A stretch of 29,584 nucleotides of DNA, taken from an uncultured Oscillospiraceae bacterium. Its GTDB lineage: Bacteria > Bacillota > Clostridia > Oscillospirales > Oscillospiraceae. The stretch's first letter is position 1, and each line of letters starts with the position of its first letter. Under the pieces are notes generated by a model. The model worked only from the letters and a program-made list of their open reading frames with translations, was not told the origin of the DNA and ran no database searches. The stretch is taken from NCBI GenBank assembly GCA_934615645.1, contig CAKTTR010000021.1, positions 1 to 29,584 on the forward strand, given 5' to 3'. The position numbers and the translations under genes are program-made. Shown here in pieces: positions 21,748-29,584 of the stretch.

Positions 21748-21769
21748 ATTTGAGGAGGCGGAACAACCG

Positions 21770-23863
21770 ATGATTAAGTTTGGACGGTTTATAGCCAAGC
21801 ATCGCGTCTTGATTCTGATCCTGGCAGTACTGCTGCTGATCCCTTCTGTGCTGGGATATCTTTCCACCAGGGTCAACTACGATGTGCTGACTTATTTGCC
21901 GGATGACATTGATACGATGGTGGGCCAGGACATCCTGATGGATGAGTTTGGCAAAGGCGGATTCTCCATGGTCGTCCTGCAGGGCATGGACGACAAGAAT
22001 GTCTCCCAGCTGCGGGAGAAGATCTCCAAGGTGGACGGCGTCGCCGATGTGCTGTGGTATGACAGTATCGCGAGCCTGTCCGTTCCGAAGGAGATCCTGC
22101 CCCAGGATCTTTTGGATCAATTCCAGAATGGTGATAGCACCCTGATGCTGGTCTTCTTCACAGAAGGCACGTCCAGCGACAGAACGCTTCAAGCGGTACA
22201 GGACATCCGGGATCTGGCCGGGAAGCAGGCGCTTGTTGGCGGCATGTCGGCCATCATCGCCGATACGCGGGAGCTGTGCGAGAAGGAAGAGCCCATTTAT
22301 GTGCTGCTGGCCGTGGCCCTCAGCTGCGTGGTGCTAGCGCTGACGATGGAATCGCTGCTGTTGCCGGTTTTGTTCCTGGTGAGCATCGGCATGGCCATCC
22401 TGTATAACTTGGGGACGAACGTCTTCATGGGCGAGATCTCCTACATCACAAAGGCGCTGGCGGCGGTCCTGCAATTGGGCGTCACGATGGACTATTCCAT
22501 CTTCCTCTGGCACAGCTTCACAGAAAACCTGGAGCGGTACGACGACCGGGAAGAAGCCATGGCCCACGCCATTGCAGAGACCTTCTCCTCCGTCCTCGGC
22601 AGCTCGCTGACGACGGTCGCCGGGTTCATCGCCCTGTGCTTTATGAGCTTCACCCTGGGCTTGGATCTGGGCATTGTGATGGCCAAGGGCGTCGTGCTGG
22701 GCGTCATCGCCTGCGTCACGATCCTACCGTCTCTGGTGCTGGTCTTCCATAAGGCGATCAAGAAAACGACCCATAAGCCGCTGCTGCCGGACGTCGGCCG
22801 GATCGCCGGCGGCGTGACGAAGCATTATAAAGTGTTCCTGGTGATCTTCCTGCTGCTGTTGGGCCCGGCCATTTACGGCTACACCCACACCAGCGTGTAC
22901 TACAACTTGGATTCCTCCCTGCCGGAGGATCTGGACAGTGTCCAGGCCAACGCGGCCTTGAGCGACACCTTTGATATGGGTGCGGTTCACATGCTGCTGC
23001 TGGATGCCGATACATCGGCGACGGATGTGCGCCAGATGTCCAAAGAGATGGAGGGCGTCGATGGCGTCAGCTATGTCCTGGGCATGGATAGTCTGCTGGG
23101 TTCGCGGGTGCCGGAGGACTTTGTGCCGGATGATCTGAAGGATATGCTCCAGAGCGAGGATTACAAGCTGGTCCTGATCGGCTCCCAGTATGCCACAGCC
23201 AGCGATGAGGTCAATGCGCAGATCACCGAGCTGCAGCGGATTGCCAAGCGCTATGATGACGGCTCGATGCTCATCGGCGAGGCCCCGTGCACAAAGGACC
23301 TGATCACCATCACCGACCATGACTTCACTGTGGTTAGTGCCGTGTCCATCGGCCTGGTGTTCCTGATCATTGCGCTGGTGCTGCGGTCGGTCGTGCTGCC
23401 GATCTTGCTGGTGGCGATCATCGAATTTGCAATTTTCATCAATATGGGCATCCCGGCGTATACCGGAACGGTCCTGCCCTTCATCGCCTCCATTGTCATC
23501 GGCACCATTCAGCTGGGCGCCACGGTGGACTACGCGATCTTGATGACAAACCGGTATCTGGCAGAGCGGAAGAGCGGCCAGGGCAAGCGCGACGCGGTCC
23601 GTATTGCGCTGGAGACCTCGGCAAAGTCCATTATGGTCTCCGCACTGGGCTTCTTCGCCGCGACCTTCGGCGTCGGCCTGTATTCCGAAGTAGATTTGAT
23701 CAGTGCCCTGTGCTCGCTGATGGCACGCGGTGCATTGATTAGTATGGCAGTGGTCTTGCTGATCTTGCCGTCGGCCCTGTATGTGTTCGACCGGCCCATC
23801 CTGGCAACGACCTATGGTGCAAAGCGCGCGATGCGTGCGCATGAGCAAAAGCAGGAGGTATGA
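21770..23863 (+). CDS. MMPL/RND-family transporter
   Basis: A 697-residue membrane protein of the MMPL (RND_permease-like) family with about twelve helices in two repeats: helix 1 (about 14-34), first external domain (about 36-172), helices 2-6 (about 174-335), helix 7 (about 352-372), second external domain (about 375-515), helices 8-12 (about 517-685). Such proteins export lipids, fatty acids or drugs using the proton gradient. The ATG at 21770 follows GAGGAGGCGG. The earlier ATG at 21734 lies six bases behind the predicted transcript start and has no ribosome binding site. The next gene overlaps or starts within a few bases, so the two are coupled. The divergent TetR gene is the likely regulator. 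Confidence 0.9.
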   Translation: MIKFGRFIAKHRVLILILAVLLLIPSVLGYLSTRVNYDVLTYLPDDIDTMVGQDILMDEFGKGGFSMVVLQGMDDKNVSQLREKISKVDGVADVLWYDSIASLSVPKEILPQDLLDQFQNGDSTLMLVFFTEGTSSDRTLQAVQDIRDLAGKQALVGGMSAIIADTRELCEKEEPIYVLLAVALSCVVLALTMESLLLPVLFLVSIGMAILYNLGTNVFMGEISYITKALAAVLQLGVTMDYSIFLWHSFTENLERYDDREEAMAHAIAETFSSVLGSSLTTVAGFIALCFMSFTLGLDLGIVMAKGVVLGVIACVTILPSLVLVFHKAIKKTTHKPLLPDVGRIAGGVTKHYKVFLVIFLLLLGPAIYGYTHTSVYYNLDSSLPEDLDSVQANAALSDTFDMGAVHMLLLDADTSATDVRQMSKEMEGVDGVSYVLGMDSLLGSRVPEDFVPDDLKDMLQSEDYKLVLIGSQYATASDEVNAQITELQRIAKRYDDGSMLIGEAPCTKDLITITDHDFTVVSAVSIGLVFLIIALVLRSVVLPILLVAIIEFAIFINMGIPAYTGTVLPFIASIVIGTIQLGATVDYAILMTNRYLAERKSGQGKRDAVRIALETSAKSIMVSALGFFAATFGVGLYSEVDLISALCSLMARGALISMAVVLLILPSALYVFDRPILATTYGAKRAMRAHEQKQEV

Positions 23864-23868
23864 TTACG

Positions 23869-25821
23869 ATGAAAATGCAGTGGAAACGGCTGGGCAGCGG
23901 CCTGTTGGCTGCCGGATTTATGCTCTCGACGCTGGGGGTCGGTGCAATGGCGGCCCAGAGCCCGGTGGAAAAGGATGAGACCGTCTACGCCATCGCAGGG
24001 GCAGACGGCAGCGTAACGGAGACGATCGTCTCCGATTGGCTGAAAAATACGAACCTAGAGGATGTCCTGAAAGACAGCTCCAGCCTGAGCGATATTGAAG
24101 TCGTCAAGGGCGACGCGACAATGTCCGGCAGCGGCGAGAGCCTCTCCTGGGATACCAAGGGCGGCGATGTCTACTACCAGGGCAAGTCAACGGATGCGCT
24201 GCCCGTGGGCGTCAGCTTCACATACTTGCTGGACGGCAAAAAGATCGCCCCGGAGGATCTGGCAGGCAAGAGCGGTAAGCTGACCATTCAGATCCAGTAT
24301 ACCAACAATGAGAAAAAGACTGTGGACGTCGGCGGCACGCAGCAGACGATGTACGTCCCCTTCCTGATGGTGACGGGCCTGCTGCTGGACAGCGACTGCA
24401 TTAGCAATGTGGAAATTGACCACGGCATGGTGGAAAACGACGGCGACCGGACGATCATCCTGGGCTATGGCCTGCCGGGCCTGGCTGACAGCCTGCAGCT
24501 GAGCGGTGACTTTGATATCCCGGAGCTGTCGGATTCTGTGACTGTGACGGCGGATGTGGAAAATTTCTCCTTGGATATGACGCTGACCATGGCCAGCAGC
24601 GATCTGCTCAACGATCTGGACGTGGACACCGATGCGACTGCCGATGAGCTGGAGAGCTCCCTGAATGAGCTGGAGGATGCGGCACAGCAGCTGGTTGACG
24701 GCACTGCGGAGCTGCTGGACGGCGCAACGGAGCTGGCCGACGGCAGCGTGACCCTGAAAAATGGCGCGGCCAGTCTGGCCGACGGTGCCGCTAGCCTGGA
24801 CACGGGCATCGGCACGCTGAAAACTGGCGCTGGTACGCTGGCCGGATATACCCTGAGCCTGCAGGATGGCACCGGTACCCTGAAAGACGGCATTGCCGCT
24901 GCCAAAGAAGGCGCTGCCAGCCTGTATACGGGGCTTGCAGATGCAAAGACTGGCGCAGGAACGCTGCAAGCCGGTCTTGCAGATCTGAAAACGAGCCTGA
25001 CGGGGCTGCAGCAGCTTGCGCAGACCATGTCCAGCGACCTGGACGCTGCCTATGCCGCCGGGGAGAAGGTTACAACGGCCCGGGACAGTGCGGTCGACGA
25101 ACTGACGAATTCTGTCACGGCGCTGGAGACCGCAAAGACGGCGCTGCTTGCCGCAACGCCGGATGCAGATACTACGGACCTCGATAACGCCATTGCCGAC
25201 CTGCAGACGCAGATCACGGCCTTGAAGGGTCTGAGCGCGCCGACAAAGGACGCGAGTGTTTCGGCTGTGCAGATGAAGGTCGCTGGCGGCTTTGTCGGTG
25301 TCCTGGGTGACAAAGGCATCGGCGCGCTGCAGGCGGGCGCTGGCCAGTTGGTCAGCGGCGCAGATCAGTTGCTGACCGGCGCAGGTGCGCTGCAGTCTGG
25401 TCTGGAGGATGCACTGGAAGGCGCGGGCACGCTGCAGGCGGGGGCAACCAGCCTGAACGCAGGGGCCCAGAGCCTGGCCCAGGGCATCGGCCAGGTGGCC
25501 GCAGGCAGCGCCAGCCTCAAGGCGGGCTCCAAGACGCTCTATGACGGCACCGTGAGCCTGGCCGAGGGTGCGGCTGCTTTGCAGTCCGGCGCCGAGACGC
25601 TGCGTGACGGGATGGAAGAATTCCAGGCCGACGGCATTGAAAAGCTTTGCAGCCTCTATCGGGACAATATCCCGGCGCTTATCGACCACCTGACGGCCCT
25701 GCAGGATTTGGCGAAGGATTACAACAGCTTCTCCGGCCTGGCCGACGGCGCAGAGGGGCATGTGAAATTCCTCATCCGGACCGAAGGCATCGGGACGGAT
25801 ACGACGGACGAGAGCAAATAA
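23869..25821 (+). CDS. Secreted protein with LxxG heptad repeats, partner of the MMPL transporter
   Basis: A 650-residue exported protein. A signal peptide covers about 1-28 (GSGLLAAGFMLSTLGVGAMA), probably cut before AQS. A beta-rich domain (about 30-260) follows. Then come two arrays of seven-residue repeats of the form xxxLxxG: about 275-385 and about 480-585. The stretch between them (about 390-480) is alanine-rich and helical with coiled-coil character. Repeats of this type occur in YhgE/Pip proteins and in MMPL-linked proteins and are expected to fold as long helical hairpins. Unlike YhgE, no membrane helices are seen at the C-terminus and no cell-wall anchor. The start at 23869 lies ten bases behind AGGAGG; 23860 and 23875 are alternatives. 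It most likely docks on the transporter outside the membrane. Confidence 0.85.
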   Translation: MKMQWKRLGSGLLAAGFMLSTLGVGAMAAQSPVEKDETVYAIAGADGSVTETIVSDWLKNTNLEDVLKDSSSLSDIEVVKGDATMSGSGESLSWDTKGGDVYYQGKSTDALPVGVSFTYLLDGKKIAPEDLAGKSGKLTIQIQYTNNEKKTVDVGGTQQTMYVPFLMVTGLLLDSDCISNVEIDHGMVENDGDRTIILGYGLPGLADSLQLSGDFDIPELSDSVTVTADVENFSLDMTLTMASSDLLNDLDVDTDATADELESSLNELEDAAQQLVDGTAELLDGATELADGSVTLKNGAASLADGAASLDTGIGTLKTGAGTLAGYTLSLQDGTGTLKDGIAAAKEGAASLYTGLADAKTGAGTLQAGLADLKTSLTGLQQLAQTMSSDLDAAYAAGEKVTTARDSAVDELTNSVTALETAKTALLAATPDADTTDLDNAIADLQTQITALKGLSAPTKDASVSAVQMKVAGGFVGVLGDKGIGALQAGAGQLVSGADQLLTGAGALQSGLEDALEGAGTLQAGATSLNAGAQSLAQGIGQVAAGSASLKAGSKTLYDGTVSLAEGAAALQSGAETLRDGMEEFQADGIEKLCSLYRDNIPALIDHLTALQDLAKDYNSFSGLADGAEGHVKFLIRTEGIGTDTTDESK

Positions 25822-25868
25822 GCAAGAAAGAACTCTCCAAGCGTACAGCAAAAAATTACAACAAAGTG

Positions 25869-25906
25869 AAAACGGCGAAGGGAAGGGCTCCCTTCGTCGT
25901 TTTTAC
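25869..25906 (+). terminator. Intrinsic terminator of the MMPL operon
   Basis: AAAACGGCGAAGGGA (25869-25883) pairs with TCCCTTCGTCGTTTT (25889-25903) with one G-T wobble and a five-base loop, then more T. Confidence 0.9.
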
Positions 25907-25922
25907 TTACAATCTTTGGGTC

Positions 25923-25974
25923 AAATGCACAGCACGGGCCGAGGGAATTTCACCTCAGTCCGCGCTGTGCGTTT
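25923..25974 (-). terminator. Long hairpin behind the ADP-ribosylglycohydrolase gene
   Basis: On the minus strand AAACGCACAGC (25964-25974) pairs with GCTGTGCATTT (25923-25933), one mismatch, with an inner GAGG/CCTC stem. It lies 11 bases behind the gene's stop and probably ends the minus-strand operon, although the T-run is short. Confidence 0.5.
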
Positions 25975-25985
25975 GCAAAGGCCCG

Positions 25986-27095
25986 TTATTCTGCCCAGCG
26001 GCCCTCCAGATATTTTCGAGACCAGTCCTCGTCGTAAAAATTGGAGTCTTTTTGCATCCGGCAGTCGCACCAGAGGTCCCGGGCAATCTCGTCGATGACG
26101 CCCCGGAGCTCCAGCGGCTCCAGGTCATACTCTGGCAGGCCCTCCATGCCCAGCATGGCGCCCTGCAGATTTCCGCAGATGGACGCGACGGTATCGCTGT
26201 CGCCGTCGTGATTGACGGCGGCAATGACACTGCCTTCAAAATCCGCGCCGTAGCGCACCGCGCAGAAGACGGCCATGGCCAGCGCATCCGGCCCGTTCCA
26301 GCCCTCGCCCAGCATTTGCAGGGCCTGCCGGTCTGGCAGGCTGCTGCGGGCCAGGGACAGCGCCTTCTTTAAAGGCGTGACAATGCCGTCGGCCGGGTAG
26401 CTGGAAAAGCCATGCAGCATCGCGTGGACCGTGTCGTCGATCAGGTCCGGCCAGTCGTCGTGGGTCGCGCCGCAGTAGATGATACAGTTGATCATATGCA
26501 CCAGCGCCGCTGCGGGCATCCACCCAGCGACATTGCCGTGGGTGATGGCGGCGGCCTCCGCACCCAAGCGGTCGATCTCCGTCTGGGGCATCTGGCGCGG
26601 GTCAAAAAACGCGCCGATGGGCGCGACACGCATGACACCGGCGCTGCCCTTGGCGCTATTGGTCGGCTGCTCGATGGTGCCGATGGCCTTGTCCGAGAGC
26701 ACCTGAATGCAGGTGACCGCCGGGGCCCGCCGGTGATGCAGCTCCGGCACCTGGTTCAGCCAACAGTACGCCTTTTGTGCGCCGCTTTGCCGGACCATGC
26801 GCTGGGTCTTGATCCAGTCCAGATACGCAATGGCGAGATACGCGGCATATGGCCCCATGACGCCGCGCATACAGCCCCGGGTTTTGCCCAGCAGCAGGCC
26901 GTTCGCGGTGTAGAGCGATAGCTGCGTGTCGTCAGAGATCTCCGCATAGCCGTTGGTGAGGTCATAGCCTAAGATGCCGTTTTTGCCGTATTTTTTCTGG
27001 ATCTGTTCAAAGGTCAGAAATTCGACCGGATAACCAAAGGCATCTCCGATCGCGCCGCCCAGCATTGTGGCGCGGATTCTGCTCTGGTCGCGCAT
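25986..27095 (-). CDS. ADP-ribosylglycohydrolase-family protein
   Basis: A 369-residue protein of the DraG/ADPRH family, which removes ADP-ribose from proteins or small molecules with two magnesium ions. Metal-site motifs are present: GGAIGDAFGYPVEF (about 13-26), ISDDTQLS (about 53-60) and HDGDSDTVASICGNLQGA (about 293-310). AAGGAG lies eight bases before the ATG. It follows rsmG by 24 bases and is the last gene of the transketolase-rsmG operon. The target is unknown; no ADP-ribosyltransferase gene is seen nearby. Confidence 0.9.
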   Translation of the reverse strand: MRDQSRIRATMLGGAIGDAFGYPVEFLTFEQIQKKYGKNGILGYDLTNGYAEISDDTQLSLYTANGLLLGKTRGCMRGVMGPYAAYLAIAYLDWIKTQRMVRQSGAQKAYCWLNQVPELHHRRAPAVTCIQVLSDKAIGTIEQPTNSAKGSAGVMRVAPIGAFFDPRQMPQTEIDRLGAEAAAITHGNVAGWMPAAALVHMINCIIYCGATHDDWPDLIDDTVHAMLHGFSSYPADGIVTPLKKALSLARSSLPDRQALQMLGEGWNGPDALAMAVFCAVRYGADFEGSVIAAVNHDGDSDTVASICGNLQGAMLGMEGLPEYDLEPLELRGVIDEIARDLWCDCRMQKDSNFYDEDWSRKYLEGRWAE

Positions 27096-27119
27096 GGCGG
27101 CGCTCCTTTCTATATCTTG

Positions 27120-27815
27120 CTACAGGGGGGATTGCCGGATCTGGGCAAAGCGCCGCGGATACCGCTGCGGCGTCGCGCGCTCCTTGCGGATGACGACGAC
27201 CCGGTGCACCGCGTCCGCGATGGGGTATTCGGCAATTTTTTCGACTGTGCCGCCCAGCAGGCGGATTGCCCGGGCGGCTTCGTCTGCCTCCTGCTGCGCC
27301 GCGGCACCCTTCATGGCCAGAAAGACGCCGCCGGGCTGCACAAAGGGCAGGGCCAGCTCCGCCAGGACAGGCAGCCGGGCGACGGCCCGGGAGACGGCGA
27401 CCGCATACGTCTCCCGGCAGCTGGAGACATATTCCTCCGCCCGGGCCGCGACGCACTGCGCCTGCAACCCAAGGGCGGGGAGGACCTCTTCCCGCAGCCA
27501 GCCGATGCGTTTTGCCGTACTATCCAGCAGGGTCAGGTCAAGATCCGGCTGGGCAATCAGCAGCGGGATGCCGGGAAATCCGGCCCCGCAGCCGATGTCG
27601 ATGACCTTTTTGCCGCCAAAGTCCGCCAGCTGTAAAAGAGCCAGGCAGTCGAGAAAGTGCAGCTGCGCGACTGCTTCCGGCTCCGTGATGGCCGTCAGGT
27701 TCATCACCCGGTTTTTCTCCAGCAGCATGGTGCCGTACTGGCACAGCTGCCCGATCTGCGCCGGGGTCAGCTGCAGCTGCCCGCTTTGGACGGCGGCCTC
27801 CAGCGTTTTTTTCAT
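27120..27815 (-). CDS. rsmG: 16S rRNA (guanine-527 N7)-methyltransferase
   Basis: A 231-residue SAM-dependent methyltransferase (GidB) that modifies G527 of 16S rRNA; its loss gives low-level streptomycin resistance in other bacteria. The SAM-binding motif is KVIDIGCGAGFPGIPLL (about 69-85). NLTAITEPEAVAQLHFLDCL (about 39-58) is the family hallmark ahead of it. The start has only a weak ribosome binding site and lies four bases behind the stop of the transketolase C gene, so translation is probably coupled. In many Firmicutes rsmG stands next to mnmG; here it follows a transketolase. Confidence 0.93.
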   Translation of the reverse strand: MKKTLEAAVQSGQLQLTPAQIGQLCQYGTMLLEKNRVMNLTAITEPEAVAQLHFLDCLALLQLADFGGKKVIDIGCGAGFPGIPLLIAQPDLDLTLLDSTAKRIGWLREEVLPALGLQAQCVAARAEEYVSSCRETYAVAVSRAVARLPVLAELALPFVQPGGVFLAMKGAAAQQEADEAARAIRLLGGTVEKIAEYPIADAVHRVVVIRKERATPQRYPRRFAQIRQSPL

Positions 27816-27819
27816 AGGC

Positions 27820-28767
27820 TCAGCGCTTTTTGGAGAGGGCCAGCTTGACCTTCTGGCAAAGGACCTCCGGTGTCAGCCCATAGTGGGCCAGGACGGCGGC
27901 AGCAGTGCCGCTGCGGCCGAAGCAGTCCTCCACGCCGTGCCGGATGACCGGGACGGGGTAATTTTCCGAAAGGTATTCCGCCACGGCAGCGCCCAGGCCA
28001 CCAATCACGGAGTGCTCCTCCGAGGTGACGATCACACCGGTCTCCTGGGCGGCCTGGAGGACCAGGGCCTCGTCCAGGGGCTTGATCGTCGGCATATCAA
28101 TGACCCGCAGGCTGATGCCCTCAGCCTGCAGCTGTTCGGCCGCCTTGAGGGCCATTTGGACCATCATGCCGGTGGCGATAACGGTCGCATCGCTGCCGCC
28201 CCGCAGGGTGCAACCCTTACCCAGGGCGAAGGAGTAGCCGGGGATCTCGTCCGTGACCGTCTCGACAGCGGGGCGGCCCAGGCGCAGATAAGCGGGGCCG
28301 TCATATTCCAGCAGCGCTTCGACTGCCTTCGTCATCTCATACCCGTCGCAGGGGCAGACGACCATCATGCCCGGGACGGCCCGCATCAGGGCGAAGTCCT
28401 CGGTGCACTGGTGGGTCGCGCCGTCTTCGCCGACGGAGACACCGCCGTGGGAGCCGACGACCTTGACGTTCAGATGGGGGTAAGCGATGGAGTTGCGTAC
28501 CTGGTCGTAAGCACGGCCGGTGGCAAAGATCGCGAAGGTGTTCGTAAAGGGCTTGAGGCCGCAGGCAGCCATCCCGGCGGCGATGCCGGTCATGTTGCAC
28601 TCGGCGATGCCGCAGTCATAGAAGCGGTCCGGATAGGCTGCCTTAAACATCTTCGTCATGGTCGCGTTGGCCAGGTCCGCATCCAGCACGACCAGCTCCG
28701 GGTATTTCTCCGCCAGGTCGCAGAGCGCCTGACCGTATGCGTTACGCGTTGCAATTTTGCCTGCCAT
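27820..28767 (-). CDS. tktC: Transketolase, C-terminal subunit
   Basis: A 315-residue protein equal to the pyrimidine-binding and C-terminal domains of transketolase, made as a separate chain. GIAECNMTGIAAGMAACG (about 74-91) carries the activating glutamate for thiamine diphosphate. HGGVSVGEDGATHQ (about 107-120) and SEEHSVIGGLG near 248-258 are family blocks. The start MAGKIATRNAYG at 28767 has GGAGGGAAAG upstream, directly behind the N-subunit stop (one base between). It needs the N-terminal subunit for activity in the pentose phosphate pathway. Confidence 0.94.
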   Translation of the reverse strand: MAGKIATRNAYGQALCDLAEKYPELVVLDADLANATMTKMFKAAYPDRFYDCGIAECNMTGIAAGMAACGLKPFTNTFAIFATGRAYDQVRNSIAYPHLNVKVVGSHGGVSVGEDGATHQCTEDFALMRAVPGMMVVCPCDGYEMTKAVEALLEYDGPAYLRLGRPAVETVTDEIPGYSFALGKGCTLRGGSDATVIATGMMVQMALKAAEQLQAEGISLRVIDMPTIKPLDEALVLQAAQETGVIVTSEEHSVIGGLGAAVAEYLSENYPVPVIRHGVEDCFGRSGTAAAVLAHYGLTPEVLCQKVKLALSKKR

Positions 28768-28768
28768 A

Positions 28769-29584
28769 TTACTTTCCCTCCAGTTGCCGCAGTGTCGCTT
28801 CCAATTCCTGTTTTGCCTGCGCAAAGAGCGCATCATCCGGGGCCTTGCCGTGCCAGCCGCACTGGCCCTCCATGTAGGAGACGCCCTTGCCCTTCGTTGT
28901 GGCGAGGAGGATCATGGTGGGCTTGCCCTTCGTCTGCCGGGCTTCCGCCAGGGCGGCAAGAATGGCGGCGTAGTCGTGGCCGTTTACCTTGATGACATGC
29001 CAGTTAAAGGCGGCAAATTTTGCGTCCAGCGGCTCGGTCGGCATGACTTCTTCGCTGGTGCCGTCGATCTGCAGACCGTTGACGTCGACAAAGGCGCAGA
29101 GGTTATCCAGCTTCCACTTGGCGGCGGCCATGGCAGCCTCCCAGATTTGGCCCTCGTCGATCTCACCGTCGCCGCAGATGGCGTAGGTGCGGTATGCTTT
29201 GCCCTGGGCCTTGGCGGCCAGCGCCATGCCGACTGCGGTGGACAGCCCCTGGCCCAGAGAGCCGGTGGACATATCCACGCCGGGAATATAGCGCATATCC
29301 GGATGCCCGGACATGTGCGAATCAATGGAGCGCAGCTTCTTCAGCTCTGCCGGGTCAAAATAGCCGCGCAGAGCCAGGACCGCGTACAGCGCCGGGGCGC
29401 AGTGGCCCTTGGAAAGAACGAAACGATCCCGGTCAGCCCAGTCGGGGCGGGCGGGGTCCAGGTTCATCTCGTTGAAATAGAGGCTCACCAGTGCGTCCAT
29501 GCACGAGAGCGAGCCGCCGGGGTGACCGGACGAGGCGGTATGTACCGCGTCCACCGCTAAGAGCCGGGCCTTTGTTGCCACAAT
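28769..29584 (-). CDS. tktN: Transketolase, N-terminal subunit (5' end outside the window)
   Basis: The thiamine diphosphate-binding half of a split transketolase; about 271 codons are visible. The GSGHPGGSL-like block (SSGHPGGSLS) lies near the visible start, and GDGEIDEGQIWEA with the later N is the diphosphate-magnesium motif. FVLSKGHCAPALYA is a further family block. An in-frame GTG lies at 29581, but related proteins have some 15-20 residues before this point, and the frame stays open to the window edge. I therefore treat it as partial. It is cotranscribed with the C-terminal subunit. Confidence 0.93.
   Translation of the reverse strand: MVATKARLLAVDAVHTASSGHPGGSLSCMDALVSLYFNEMNLDPARPDWADRDRFVLSKGHCAPALYAVLALRGYFDPAELKKLRSIDSHMSGHPDMRYIPGVDMSTGSLGQGLSTAVGMALAAKAQGKAYRTYAICGDGEIDEGQIWEAAMAAAKWKLDNLCAFVDVNGLQIDGTSEEVMPTEPLDAKFAAFNWHVIKVNGHDYAAILAALAEARQTKGKPTMILLATTKGKGVSYMEGQCGWHGKAPDDALFAQAKQELEATLRQLEGK

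Noticed and set aside
24690..25620. Repeated short DNA motifs that look like a tandem array
   Set aside because: The repeats are imperfect, in frame and follow the seven-residue xxxLxxG pattern, so they are coding heptads and not a CRISPR or satellite array.
24187..25851. 554-codon open frame on the minus strand
   Set aside because: It mirrors the LxxG heptad gene; the repetitive codons keep the opposite strand open. There is no domain, and the upstream gene order does not support it.
27067..28992. 641-codon open frame on the plus strand
   Set aside because: It is antisense to rsmG and transketolase C, both with firm motifs, and its product is Arg/Ser/Ala-rich without any domain.

Overview
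The window looks like chromosome of a moderately GC-rich anaerobic Clostridia member, most plausibly Oscillospirales (Oscillospiraceae/Ruminococcaceae-like). The pointers are gene content and layout: a PPi-type phosphofructokinase, a class III fructose-1,6-bisphosphatase, a class II aldolase, split transketolase subunits, many radical SAM genes, queT next to a Gx-family transporter gene, and an rpsF-ssb-rpsR operon. I cannot fix the genus without a search. No phage, insertion sequence, CRISPR array or tRNA was seen.

Left part (1-8210): the window opens inside the 3' half of a 5S rRNA gene, so an rRNA operon lies to the left. About 500 non-coding bases follow, then a response regulator, an intramembrane-sensing histidine kinase, an ABC ATPase and a two-module FtsX permease. 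This layout is typical of antimicrobial-peptide sensing and resistance (Bce-like) modules. Between kinase and ATPase lie a perfect palindrome of the BceR-site type, a strong terminator and a -10 element. Next comes an independent operon of two radical SAM genes of unknown product with its own good promoter.

Middle part (8211-17726): the minus strand carries a nucleotidyltransferase, plsC-fbp, and a PPi-phosphofructokinase operon with an iron-sulfur flavoprotein and a small unknown protein. A class II aldolase is divergent from the phosphofructokinase, so glycolysis and gluconeogenesis genes are concentrated here. Then come a queT-Gx transporter operon with a structured leader and a TIGR01212-type radical SAM gene on the plus strand.

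Right part (17683-29584): a MATE exporter gene overlaps the end of that radical SAM gene tail to tail. A cupin gene and the rpsF-ssb-rpsR operon follow. A TetR regulator gene is divergent from an MMPL/RND transporter gene and a secreted protein built of LxxG-type heptads, with two TGAC/GTCA operator-like palindromes in the shared control region. The window closes with a minus-strand operon of transketolase N (cut by the window edge), transketolase C, rsmG and an ADP-ribosylglycohydrolase.

The best candidates for new biology are the two-gene radical SAM operon, the MMPL plus LxxG secreted partner with its TetR circuit, and the regulatory knot at 2316-2369. All functional statements rest on reading motifs by eye; no database search was run.
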